Assembly (NCBI RefSeq): GCF_023238625.1
Contig: NZ_CP096670.1
Coordinates: 2,717,501-2,781,500 of the forward strand
DNA length: 64,000 nucleotides
Source: Agarivorans sp. TSD2052
GTDB taxonomy: Bacteria; Pseudomonadota; Gammaproteobacteria; Enterobacterales; Celerinatantimonadaceae
Direction: 5' to 3'
Shown: piece after piece, positions 35,567 to 43,557 of the stretch
Position numbering within the stretch: position 1 is the stretch's first letter
Layout of the letters: each line of letters begins with the position of its first letter
Program-made: the position numbers and the translations under genes
The notes under the pieces: model-generated
What the model was told of the DNA's origin: nothing
The model's database searches: none
What the model saw: the letters and a program-made list of their open reading frames with translations, nothing else

Positions 35567-35748
35567 GGTTACCTCTGATTGATGCTATTTGCTGTTAAAT
35601 TTGAAACTTAGCGTCACTATAAAGGGGAAACCCCTCTCTCAGCAATTATTGTTTATGCCATATCCCCATTAATATTACCAGCGTCAACCAGCAAGCAGTA
35701 ATCACAAACTCAGCCTGGTCATCTTAAATTACCAATATCGAGGTTATT

Positions 35749-36756
35749 ATGAAAAAAACAATATTAGCACTAGCGGCATCGGCATTGATGTCTGGCGCAG
35801 TATCCAGTGTGGCGAATGCTTGTACAACCGCTGTTTATAACAATCAAGAAGTCGCCATTTCCATGCGTACCATGGATTGGTTTGGCCACGATGACGCTAA
35901 AGTAGTCGGTGACGGTGCCGGCATTGAACGTCGTTACGCTCAGGATAAAAATGCCGTAACAGCGACGAGCCAATACGCAGCATTAAAAGTTGAAAGCTTC
36001 TTACCTAAAATCACCTCTGAAGCCATGAACGAAGCGGGACTTGAAGGTCGCTTATTGTATTTAGGTGCTACCTACACATCCTACCCTAAGCCTGCCGCAG
36101 GCAAGGAAAATGTGAATGTATTGTCGGTGCTAGATTGGGCTGTCGATAATTATGAAACCGTGCCTGAATTAGTCACAGCCATTAAAGCAATTAATATTAT
36201 TGATAGTGGTTTGTGTGGTATGCCTCCTGCGAACGATATGGAACATTGCGCTCCAGTAACACCAGGCCACTTTCAATTTGCCGATAAACAAGGCAATACC
36301 GCTGTCATTGAGTTTGTCGCTGGCGAACTGAAAATATATCAATCAGAAGGATCGGCGTTTATGTCTAATGATCCTGAGTTCAGCTATCACTTAGTACAAG
36401 ATGCTGAGCAAATACAACCAGATGCAACTATTCGTCCCGCCGATCGCCGGATGCGCGCCAAAATTGTAGTAGAAGACATGTACAAACGTAATGTTATTGA
36501 TTTAACGGCGGCCAAGAACTCCATAAAAGCAGCAGCGGCAACGGCCTTTGCAGGTTACGACCAAGTAGATAATACCGTAGGTGATGTTTTCCCAACATTG
36601 TGGACCATGTATACCGACCGTAACAACGGTGAATGGGTATTAGACCGTTATGATACTTGGGGCGCTGAGAAATATGACTTTACTATGTTTGATACCAACA
36701 AAGCAGAGCGACAAGCATTAGGTATTCATCCAAGTCCAATGTATCAACGTAAATAA
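35749..36756 (+). CDS. Exported linear amide C-N hydrolase (choloylglycine hydrolase family)
   Basis: A 335-residue Ntn hydrolase. The signal peptide runs to residue 24 (MKKTILALAASALMSG...ANA), and cleavage would expose Cys25, the family's catalytic N-terminal nucleophile (NA|CTTAVYN). ISMRTMDWFG follows, the conserved Arg/Asp segment of penicillin V acylase and bile-salt hydrolase relatives, and then WAVDNYETVPE and SDNPEF-like MSNDPEFSYH. It would hydrolyse linear amides in the periplasm, for example acyl-homoserine lactones, penicillin V or bile-type conjugates; the substrate is not known. It is divergent from lysR 34685 and paralogous to the gene at 37648. ATG is preceded by GAGGT. Confidence 0.85.
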   Translation: MKKTILALAASALMSGAVSSVANACTTAVYNNQEVAISMRTMDWFGHDDAKVVGDGAGIERRYAQDKNAVTATSQYAALKVESFLPKITSEAMNEAGLEGRLLYLGATYTSYPKPAAGKENVNVLSVLDWAVDNYETVPELVTAIKAINIIDSGLCGMPPANDMEHCAPVTPGHFQFADKQGNTAVIEFVAGELKIYQSEGSAFMSNDPEFSYHLVQDAEQIQPDATIRPADRRMRAKIVVEDMYKRNVIDLTAAKNSIKAAAATAFAGYDQVDNTVGDVFPTLWTMYTDRNNGEWVLDRYDTWGAEKYDFTMFDTNKAERQALGIHPSPMYQRK

Positions 36757-36775
36757 CAGATAAACGTTTCAGCCA

Positions 36776-36811
36776 AAGATAAACCTCCTGTCGTAACGGG
36801 AGCTTTATCTT
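36776..36811 (+). terminator. Terminator hairpin after the first Ntn hydrolase
   Basis: AAGATAAA (36776-36783) pairs with TTTATCTT (36804-36811), and CTCC with GGAG inside it, with one mismatch between the two helices. It lies 20 bases after the stop. Confidence 0.65.
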
Positions 36812-36841
36812 CAATGATAGATTTATTCCCACTGACGCTTC

Positions 36842-36911
36842 AAACGACCCACCACAAACGACCCACCACAAACGACCCACCACAAACGACCCACCACAAA
36901 CGACCCACCAC
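36842..36911. repeat. Five tandem copies of a 14-bp unit
   Basis: AAACGACCCACCAC is repeated exactly five times (70 bp) with no spacer and no base change. The strand shown is almost free of G (one per unit) and T (none), so the DNA is strongly strand-asymmetric. It lies outside any supported gene, 86 bases after the hydrolase stop. It is a minisatellite, not a CRISPR. Confidence 0.95.
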
Positions 36912-37034
36912 AAACTAAACACGCCAATATTCAAATAGTTGTTAATATAAAATCAAACTAAAACAGTCTAAGCAAGGCCATATGTACTTTTGCAATTGCA
37001 AGCGAGAGTGATAGGCTCAAACTGTTGACAAGCC

Positions 37035-37436
37035 ATGCCAATATTTACATTGGTAATGCAAACCTCAAAAAGTAACACAGTGTTGCAGATATTGAGGACT
37101 GCCCCCCAAAACCAACCCTGTACAGCTACATCAGTAAAGCCACTTAACTGCCCAACCATGGTTTCCCCAGCCAGATACAGTTCGATACTAATGGTAAGTA
37201 TTGAAGGGGAACCTGAAGGTAAAGAGCGATTCACCGTACCCATTGGCCTTGGTGACTTTGGGTTGCTTAAGATTGGCGCTATGCCTGTACGTTGGGGGAT
37301 TGAGGCGCAATATTACATATTAAAACCAGGCCCCGATGCAGACGATGCGCTTCGCAATGATAGCTACATTCCTTCCCCCCCAAATTGGAATAAAACATTC
37401 TGTATTGGCCCCTTCACCATGAACCCATTTAAATAG
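37035..37436 (+). pseudogene. Decayed 3' end of an outer-membrane transporter-like protein
   Basis: Only the C-terminal part looks like protein. From about 37215 the frame reads KERFTVPIGLGDFGLLKIGAM, then PVRWGIEAQYYILKPGPDA, which resembles the last strands of the MetA-pathway phenol-degradation/neuromedin-U-like outer-membrane family. The end then loses the family pattern (NDSYIPSPPNWNKTF instead of a WxLRF strand). Upstream, plausible family-like residues are scattered over other frames, so several frameshifts are likely. No ribosome binding site or signal peptide is seen. I treat it as a relic. Confidence 0.45.
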
Positions 37437-37582
37437 ACCCATGTTGTGCCTAGATTCTGAGAATTCCCGTTATTTATTGATAGGGAAATACTCGGAGTAG
37501 GCCTTTAAATCATCTCTAAGCAGAATCACCTAACATGATCTTCTGTCGATACATTGTATGATTTTAATGGATTCCAGATACA

Positions 37583-37604
37583 ACAAAGCCTCCTTACGGA
37601 GGCT
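37583..37604 (-). terminator. Terminator of the second Ntn hydrolase gene
   Basis: On the minus strand AGCCTCC-GTAA-GGAGGCT is followed by TTTGTTG (plus-strand positions 37604 down to 37583). It lies 44 bases beyond the hydrolase stop. Confidence 0.75.
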
Positions 37605-37647
37605 AATTAAACACGTTTTTATCGCTACGTTATTGGTCAATATTACC

Positions 37648-38706
37648 CTATGAACACGGGGTAAATACCACTTCGCCGTTTGTTTTAGCTTGGGTGTAGA
37701 TATCTGCACACATTGGCTGGGTAAACTCAGCAACATCGCTCATGCTTAATGATACTTGGCTTGCGTTCCCTTCGTTGTAATAAGTTACGTCACCGCTATT
37801 TAAGTTATAAACGTAAGTTTCCCAGGTTGTATATGACTCGTCATTGGTAGGGTCGACTAAATCTTGCGGTACTTTGTTTCCAAAATCGAACATAGCTTTC
37901 ATTTTACCGCGTACATCTACCCATTCGGCATTCGCATCTACAAACTTAGTGTTTGCCGTAGCGTACATACCTCGTACATTTCGGTCTGCAGAGCTAATAG
38001 AACTAGGGAGTGTGGTTGAGTCATTCATATCGAAATCTTTCATATAAGTTCGGTGATCTTGCTGCAACGGTGCATTGGCCATTACCCGTAAGTCGCTGTT
38101 TACATCGCCACGATGCATCACCATTTTCCCGCCTGCGTTTAATTGGAATAATGCAATGTCACCTGATTTATCTTGTACTGAAAAGTGAAAACCATGTTGG
38201 TGTCCGCCAATACCAGTGGTCCAAGCTGTTTGAAAGTTGCCTGCTTCAAAAAACTCAACCACTTCTTCTACTGTTGCAAACTGCTCAACTAAGAAAGGAA
38301 CGATATCTGACATATGTACCGCCGCGCTACCATCGTCTTTTACATCATTAATAAACGCCTTAGACGGGTTTTGGTATAATAGTGAAGCAGAGAGGCCTTC
38401 AGTGTTTATCGCTTCGCCCGTTGTATTATGGAAGGTTTCAACTTCAGTAAATGACATGGTTTGATACTTTACTGTCCAGCTAGCGGGATTCTTATATTCA
38501 GGTACAGCTTTAGTCGTACGGCTTGTGCCCACTGGTTGTACTTCAGCGATAGATTGCAACTCAGAACCGCCCCAGTCGTAAGAACGAGCAACCGTGATAC
38601 CGTGCGAAGGTGTGTCGGCGATTAAACGAGAGCATGCGTTAGATGTACCCACTAAACCTAGTGATGTACTGGCAATAATTGCTAACGTAATGATTGATTT
38701 TTTCAT
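37648..38706 (-). CDS. Second exported linear amide C-N hydrolase
   Basis: A 352-residue choloylglycine-hydrolase-family protein. The signal peptide MKKSIITLAIIASTSLGLV..SNA is cleaved before Cys25 (NA|CSRLIAD), the expected nucleophile. GITVARSYDWGG carries the conserved Arg-x-x-Asp. Later motifs include EGLSASLLYQNPSKAF, EEVVEFFEAGNFQTAW, GHQHGFHFSVQDKSGDIALFQ and VMANAPLQQDHR, the conserved Asn/Pro-like segment. It is periplasmic with unknown amide substrate. It differs considerably from the paralogue at 35749, so the two probably act on different compounds. It is transcribed from the lysR-divergent side, downstream of a 35-codon ORF. Confidence 0.85.
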   Translation of the reverse strand: MKKSIITLAIIASTSLGLVGTSNACSRLIADTPSHGITVARSYDWGGSELQSIAEVQPVGTSRTTKAVPEYKNPASWTVKYQTMSFTEVETFHNTTGEAINTEGLSASLLYQNPSKAFINDVKDDGSAAVHMSDIVPFLVEQFATVEEVVEFFEAGNFQTAWTTGIGGHQHGFHFSVQDKSGDIALFQLNAGGKMVMHRGDVNSDLRVMANAPLQQDHRTYMKDFDMNDSTTLPSSISSADRNVRGMYATANTKFVDANAEWVDVRGKMKAMFDFGNKVPQDLVDPTNDESYTTWETYVYNLNSGDVTYYNEGNASQVSLSMSDVAEFTQPMCADIYTQAKTNGEVVFTPCS

Positions 38707-38826
38707 AATAATGGCCTCAATGAGTTAAATTTTATACTTCGTGTTTGTGTAATGCGTGTCACCTAGGTACCCATGTAATGGAGGTACCGAGGTGTAATAA
38801 AAGCGACTTAGGGATAAATGAGTTAA

Positions 38827-38934
38827 CTAGTTTGCAATCGCATCAACATAGTTGGCTGGATTACCGTAAGCAACGCTTGCTAAAGATCCCGCTAATACGG
38901 CGGCGGTTGCTAAGTTTAAAATTGTTTTTTTCAT
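38827..38934 (-). CDS. Short ORF for a putative 35-residue exported peptide
   Basis: ATG at 38934 is preceded by AAGGTGATG at ideal spacing, one of the best ribosome binding sites in the window. The 35 codons give a clear signal peptide (MKKTILNLATAAVLAGSLAS..VAYG) and, after the likely cleavage, only NPANYVDAIAN before TAG. The start closely resembles that of the hydrolase at 35749 (MKKTIL-LA). It lies between the divergent lysR (39046) and the hydrolase (38706), 120 bases upstream of the latter, in the same orientation. It could be a tiny secreted peptide, a leader ORF, or the stump of a third hydrolase paralogue. No function is known. Confidence 0.5.
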   Translation of the reverse strand: MKKTILNLATAAVLAGSLASVAYGNPANYVDAIAN

Positions 38935-39045
38935 GTTCATCACCTTAGGTTTTAGTGGTTAGCTTGGTTGCTTGCTACTTTATGTGATGTATTATGTAGG
39001 AAATACTGGTTTACTTTAGTTTCATGAGAAAGGGATTCCCGTTCT

Positions 39046-39939
39046 ATGTATTCGTTACGGCAACTACAAGCCTTTGTGGCTACTTGCGAACAAGGCAGCT
39101 TTAAGCTGGCGGCTATTGCGTTAAATAAGCGCGCGTCTACCGTTGCAGAGTTAGTCAGTACCCTAGAAGATGAAAGTAATACTCAGTTGTTTGAGCGCCA
39201 AACTAGAAAGCTCGTGTTAACAGAATCTGGTAAGCATTTATTGCCGGTAGCAAAGGCCACCGTAAGGGAGGCTTCGTGTTTCTCCGCGGTGGTAGACAAC
39301 CTACACCAAGCGGTGCCCACCACATTTTCAGTGGCTATTGATAGCATGTTGAGTCATCCCGCGATTAGCCGAAGCTATCAAGTTATTTTGCAGCAGTTTC
39401 CTAATATTGAGCTAGAAGTTTTGGTGGGTGATACCTTGCAGGTAGTTGACTGGATAACCACGAATAAGGCTGAGATTGGACTTGTCGCCTCAGCCCTATC
39501 TGAGTTTGAAAATATCACCCAATTTACCGCTTTCAATTTCGAATTAGTTGAGGTGGCATCTTCTCAACAGTTTACTCGTGGGGAGGTCGTGTCTAATACT
39601 ACAATGCGGGAATTACTGCAGCTTCAATTTAAACATCTAGCCCAATTCAATTTAGATAAACGCTATCAAATTGGCCACCGCATTTGTTATGTAAATAACC
39701 TGCAAGAGATGCTGAATATGGTATCTGAAGGGGTCGGCTGGGCATTTTTACCTCGAACTATTGCTCAGCCCTGGATAGATGCGGGTAAAATAGTTGAGTT
39801 TTCTATTGAAGGTGGCACACCGGTATATTGGTTTGCGGAAATTGTTCACCTTAGCGCAAAAGAGCCCAGCCTTGCCGGTGATGTTTTTATGCAAGAGGTG
39901 ATGAACTTGAAAACCTTTGAAAGTAATCCGAGTAAATAA
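39046..39939 (+). CDS. LysR family regulator (second of the hydrolase-linked set)
   Basis: A 297-residue LysR regulator, with the helix-turn-helix at residues 2-60 (YSLRQLQAFVATCEQGSFKLAA, STVAELVSTLEDESNTQLFERQTRKLVLT) and an effector domain from about 88. It is divergent from the short ORF and the hydrolase on the minus strand, so those are the likely targets. It is paralogous to the LysR at 34685, keeping FSVAIDSMLSHPAI and FPNIELEVLVGDTLQVVDW. ATG 39046 is preceded by only a weak AAGGGATT. Confidence 0.85.
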   Translation: MYSLRQLQAFVATCEQGSFKLAAIALNKRASTVAELVSTLEDESNTQLFERQTRKLVLTESGKHLLPVAKATVREASCFSAVVDNLHQAVPTTFSVAIDSMLSHPAISRSYQVILQQFPNIELEVLVGDTLQVVDWITTNKAEIGLVASALSEFENITQFTAFNFELVEVASSQQFTRGEVVSNTTMRELLQLQFKHLAQFNLDKRYQIGHRICYVNNLQEMLNMVSEGVGWAFLPRTIAQPWIDAGKIVEFSIEGGTPVYWFAEIVHLSAKEPSLAGDVFMQEVMNLKTFESNPSK

Positions 39940-40012
39940 AACAATGTGAGCAAGCAGAACAGCACTAATAAGGCAGCAGATGAGTATAGCTGATGTTAAT
40001 AACCGTTTAGTT

Positions 40013-40414
40013 TTATGTTTGGCTAAATACCAGCAATGAAAGAAAATACGCTTGCGCGGGACCAAATTCACTACGAGGCAAATAACAGGCTTCTAATGGT
40101 GTGTAGATAGGGTTTTTAGCAGGGCGAAAAGTAGGTTCAAACACTTTTAATGTACCAAAGTTTTCTCGTTCTGCCACCAGCGCTTTGGGTAATAACGCAA
40201 ATCCCATGTCTTCTTCTACCATACGGGCTATGTCTTGAAGCGCAGAGACTTGCCAGGTTTCAAAACTAACATAACCAAATAACTCAGACAGTTGCATTTC
40301 ATCAAAATACTCAGAGGTGATTTGCCGATAAGTCATTAACACTTCCAATGTTATCGATTCTAAATCAGCGAGGTCTGAGTCGGGTGAACAGACGATTAAA
40401 CAACCCAGAGTTGG
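40013..40414 (-). pseudogene. LysR regulator fragment, 5' end deleted
   Basis: The minus strand encodes only the second half of a LysR effector domain, from CLIVCSPDSDLADLES (about 40406-40359) through TWQVSALQDIARMV and GFALLPKAL to the stop at 40013. It aligns with residues from about 165 to the end of the intact LysR at 41349, which has VCVCSPDSALADMQE and DTWQAFDQDDLVRLV at the same places. The DNA-binding half is missing. Homology stops near 40414, where sequence of a plus-strand outer-membrane gene, itself lacking its 5' end, begins directly. Confidence 0.8.
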
Positions 40415-41286
40415 TCAATAGTATTCCCCCCAGTGTAACTGGCGTGGTTGGAGCAGGCACATCGAATGGAACAAAAATAGCGGGGCTGTTTCACTCCGGT
40501 AACTGGGATAATGACAATGTGCGCTATTTAGGTGGGTTGTTTACTGCTGATATCAACCTAAAGTATTATGCAAGCTCCAACGCGCTAGGTACTGACCTAT
40601 CAATGAAGGGGCATTATTTTTTCCAAGAGATTGATTTTCGTCTTGGCGACAGCAACTTTTTTGCCGGCGCTGAATATACCTATATGGCTTCTGAAGCCAC
40701 CATCGGCATGCCTAATCTAATACCAGACATTAAACCGATGGGCTTTAATAGCAAAGATGCAGGAATGGCCTTGAAGCTATCCTACGACAGTACCGACAAT
40801 CCTTTTGCTCCCCGGCAAGGCCTAAAAACAGCCTTCAAAGCCAAACGATTCGACCAACAGTTTGGCGGTGACTTTAATTACGATAACTACTCGGCTTACG
40901 CCCATGGTTATCATCGCTTGTCGTCAAAATGGGGGCTAAATGTTCGCGCCGATATGAAGAGTGTCTCGAAAGGCGCACCATTTTATGCCAAACCGTTCAT
41001 TGATATGCGAGGCATCGCAGCAATGCGTTACCAAGCAGACAATACTGCGGTAGCCGAGTTAGAAGTGACTTATGATATTGACTCTCGTTGGACCTTGTTA
41101 GCTTTTGCGGGTACCGGAAAAGCATTTGATCATAACGTAGCTGTTACCAATACTAACTTTCAAGGTGCGCAAGGAGGTGGGGTTCGTTATCTATTATCTC
41201 GCCAGTTAGGCTTAAGAGCTGGTGTCGATGTCGCCAAAGGGCCAGAAGAATGGGCCCTATACTTTCAGTTAGGAAGCTCATGGTAA
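40415..41286 (+). pseudogene. BamA/TamA-type outer-membrane barrel, N-terminally truncated
   Basis: The frame is open to 41286 and encodes about 290 residues of a small BamA-superfamily (bacterial surface antigen D15-like) barrel: SIPPSVTGVVGAGTSNGTK at its start, then FHSGNWDNDNVRYLGGLFTADINLKYY, DSTDNPFAPRQGLKTAF, GIAAMRYQADNTAVAELEVTYDI and the C-terminal GGGVRYLLSRQLGLRAGVDVAKGPEEWALYFQLGSSW ending in aromatic Trp, as barrels do. The signal peptide and first residues are missing: codons before about 40415 are the antisense of the LysR fragment. It cannot be exported as it stands, so I call it a pseudogene although the frame is intact. Confidence 0.75.
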
Positions 41287-41348
41287 AAGCTAACCTGTAT
41301 GAGTGACTAAAGCCTTGCCCAAAAAACACAACTAAACGTTTGTAGTGA

Positions 41349-42227
41349 TTAACACAATTGCGGTAACAGCTCGATTAAGAAACGCATAACGGGGCCTTGC
41401 TTCAAGTTAGCTTTCCAGACTAAGTCAGCCGGGTAATACATAGCTGTACGCTGGAACTCGGGGGCAAACTCAATGAGTGTGCCCGACGCTTGTTTTTCTA
41501 CCGCCATCTGTTTAGGTAAAAAGGCCCAACCTAGGCCTTGTTCCACTAACCGCACTAAATCGTCTTGATCAAAAGCCTGCCAAGTATCTTGCGATACTTT
41601 ACCCGAATTTTTCAGGGCGGCGTTTTCTAACATACTAGAGCAAACAATTTGACGCTGTGCAATCAGCGTTTCGTTGTCTACCTCTTGCATATCAGCCAAT
41701 GCTGAATCAGGGCTGCACACGCAGACCCATTCAATTTGCGCTATAGACACGAAATCTAAGTTATCGGGCACCGCTTTAGAAGCCAAATGTACTCCCAGTT
41801 GCACCTCTTCATTTAATACAGCGTCGTTCAAATGTTGCCCCGACAGTTTTAATAGTTGCACTTGAGTATGAGGAAATTTTCTGGACATTTTTTCCAAGGC
41901 AATATCAATTACGGTTAATGGAACGATAGGGTCAATTGCAATTTTAACGATGTCTTCAACTTCGTTCACTGCGGCTTGCGCATAACTTTGTAGGCGTTCA
42001 GCTTGTCGCATTAACACTTTGGCTTGTTCATACAAACGCTCTCCTTGATGGGTCAAACTAGGGTACTTACTGCTGCGGTCAAACAAAGTAATACCTAAAT
42101 CAAGCTCCAAATTATTAACAGCAATGCTCACCGAACTTTGGCTTTTACCAGTATGGCGCGCTGCAGCAGAAAAAGATCCTTTTTCTGCTGCGGCAATAAA
42201 GGCTGATAGTTGTTCAAGATTAAGCAT
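41349..42227 (-). CDS. LysR family regulator (divergent from a beta-barrel gene)
   Basis: A 292-residue LysR regulator with the helix-turn-helix at residues 2-60 (LNLEQLSAFIAAAEKGSFSAAA, SSVSIAVNNLELDLGITLFDRSSKYPSLT) and the effector domain at about 90-290. It is close kin to the LysR fragment at 40013 and divergent from the outer-membrane protein gene at 42341, its probable target. No ligand can be inferred. Confidence 0.86.
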   Translation of the reverse strand: MLNLEQLSAFIAAAEKGSFSAAARHTGKSQSSVSIAVNNLELDLGITLFDRSSKYPSLTHQGERLYEQAKVLMRQAERLQSYAQAAVNEVEDIVKIAIDPIVPLTVIDIALEKMSRKFPHTQVQLLKLSGQHLNDAVLNEEVQLGVHLASKAVPDNLDFVSIAQIEWVCVCSPDSALADMQEVDNETLIAQRQIVCSSMLENAALKNSGKVSQDTWQAFDQDDLVRLVEQGLGWAFLPKQMAVEKQASGTLIEFAPEFQRTAMYYPADLVWKANLKQGPVMRFLIELLPQLC

Positions 42228-42340
42228 AGTGGCTGTCCCTGCTTTTACTATTCGATTTTCGAATAATAGCTAACTCGTCCTATAAGAATAGATTGATGAT
42301 AATGGCAACGTCAATCACTAATTATCAAGAGAAGAAAATT

Positions 42341-43036
42341 ATGAACAAAGCAATGATTGTTACCTTATTAACCTTAAGCGCCAACGCAGCGTTTGCTAAC
42401 GATAAAATAGAAGAAGAGATTAACTATGGTGACCCTACAGCAAGCTTTTCAACTGTTGGCCTTAGCGCCAGTGAAAATACCACTCAGTTAAACGGCATGG
42501 CAGGGTTTGGCAAAAACATTTTTTCATTGGACTTAGCCCGTGACAATAAAAGTGGCGATTTAAATTATCGTGGTCGCTATTTTCATGTGACCGACGGCTT
42601 AGGTTACTCAGTAGATGTACTTGGTGATAAAGATAGCACCACCGCATTAGCTGGAGCCATTTACAAAATGCAACTCAACGACAACATCTCCATATTCCCG
42701 ATGGCGTCTCTGGGTTATACCTCTGGAAACAAATCAAATGTACCTGATATTGAGTTAGCGAGTAATGACAAGCAACAACAAGAAGGCTCCACCTTAGGTC
42801 AGTTAGGTATTTATGCCATGTATGCCTTTGATAACGGCAACTGGCTCTATGCCAATCCAAAATCAACTTACCATGTTCGTCATAACGAATTTATCAATCA
42901 GATTGAAATGGGCGGTGGAATAATGGTGACAGACTATGCCTCTGTTGGGGCAAAAGTTGAGTATACCGCCGAAAACAAAAACCTAAGATTACAAGCTGAT
43001 ACCGTCGTTTGGTTACAAGGTAATGTGTACTTTTAA
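42341..43036 (+). CDS. Putative outer-membrane beta-barrel protein
   Basis: A 231-residue exported protein. The signal peptide is MNKAMIVTLLTLSANAAFA (residues 1-19), and the mature sequence has alternating hydrophobic/polar strands and ends in WLQGNVYF, with the C-terminal Phe characteristic of outer-membrane barrels. I do not recognise the family; length suggests an 8- to 10-strand barrel. I start it at ATG 42341, not at 42293, since the signal peptide begins there and AGAGAAG lies 7-13 bases upstream. It is divergent from lysR 41349, echoing the LysR-OMP arrangement of the truncated neighbours. Confidence 0.7.
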   Translation: MNKAMIVTLLTLSANAAFANDKIEEEINYGDPTASFSTVGLSASENTTQLNGMAGFGKNIFSLDLARDNKSGDLNYRGRYFHVTDGLGYSVDVLGDKDSTTALAGAIYKMQLNDNISIFPMASLGYTSGNKSNVPDIELASNDKQQQEGSTLGQLGIYAMYAFDNGNWLYANPKSTYHVRHNEFINQIEMGGGIMVTDYASVGAKVEYTAENKNLRLQADTVVWLQGNVYF

Positions 43037-43557
43037 ATCACCCAATATTGCCAAACAGCCCGAGGCTATCGATGAAGGTATGACTAAAACTAAGCCTGAC
43101 TATAGTTATGTCATGCACAACATTTGCCTGTAGCGAAATAACGCCTGCATCAAATGGCAGTGTTACTCCTCGGACTGGTGTTCCACCAACACCCGGTGAA
43201 CAATGCCAACCGCAGGCTTATTGGCTGGTTAAACCTGAATACTGGCCAGTTGTGTTTTGAAGGAGAGTCAATGTGAACGAGGCTTTATTATCAGAGGGTC
43301 ACCAATAAATACCGAGGAAAATACGCTAAGGGAGAGCTGGTTTAGTCAACCAGCGCCTACTAATTTAGCGGCTATATCTATTCGAGCTTTAACGCCGGCA
43401 CAATCACCTAGGGCTTTAGCCATTTCCCTCGCCTAAGCCCGCTGATCTTTTGTCAACTAGCATCACTATTTAAAAAAGACTGTAACAAAGATTTGATCAA
43501 CTACGCGGTTTCCCCGTATAACAAACAAAGAGAATAGAACCACAATATTGGGAAAAC
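43037..43557. other. Intergenic stretch without a recognisable gene
   Basis: This gap of 521 bases has no convincing coding frame in either strand. Two small inverted repeats are visible: GGTGTT-CCACC-AACACC (43177-43193) and GCTGGTT-TAGTC-AACCAGC (43336-43354); neither is followed by a U-tract. I see no riboswitch pattern. Confidence 0.5.

Noticed and set aside
36842-36911. CRISPR array
   Set aside because: The units are 14 bp and contiguous with no spacers, and no cas genes are present.
36683-36934. Minus-strand frame with repeated WWVVCGGSFVV-type residues
   Set aside because: It is only the translation of the 14-bp tandem repeat and overlaps the end of the hydrolase gene. No ribosome binding site or family resemblance.
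40348-40414. First 22 codons of the plus-strand barrel frame as a genuine N terminus
   Set aside because: They are the antisense of the LysR fragment, have no ribosome binding site and no signal peptide.
43037-43557. Riboswitch or insertion-sequence relic in the 521-base gap
   Set aside because: Only two short hairpins are visible, without a conserved aptamer pattern, target duplication or transposase text.
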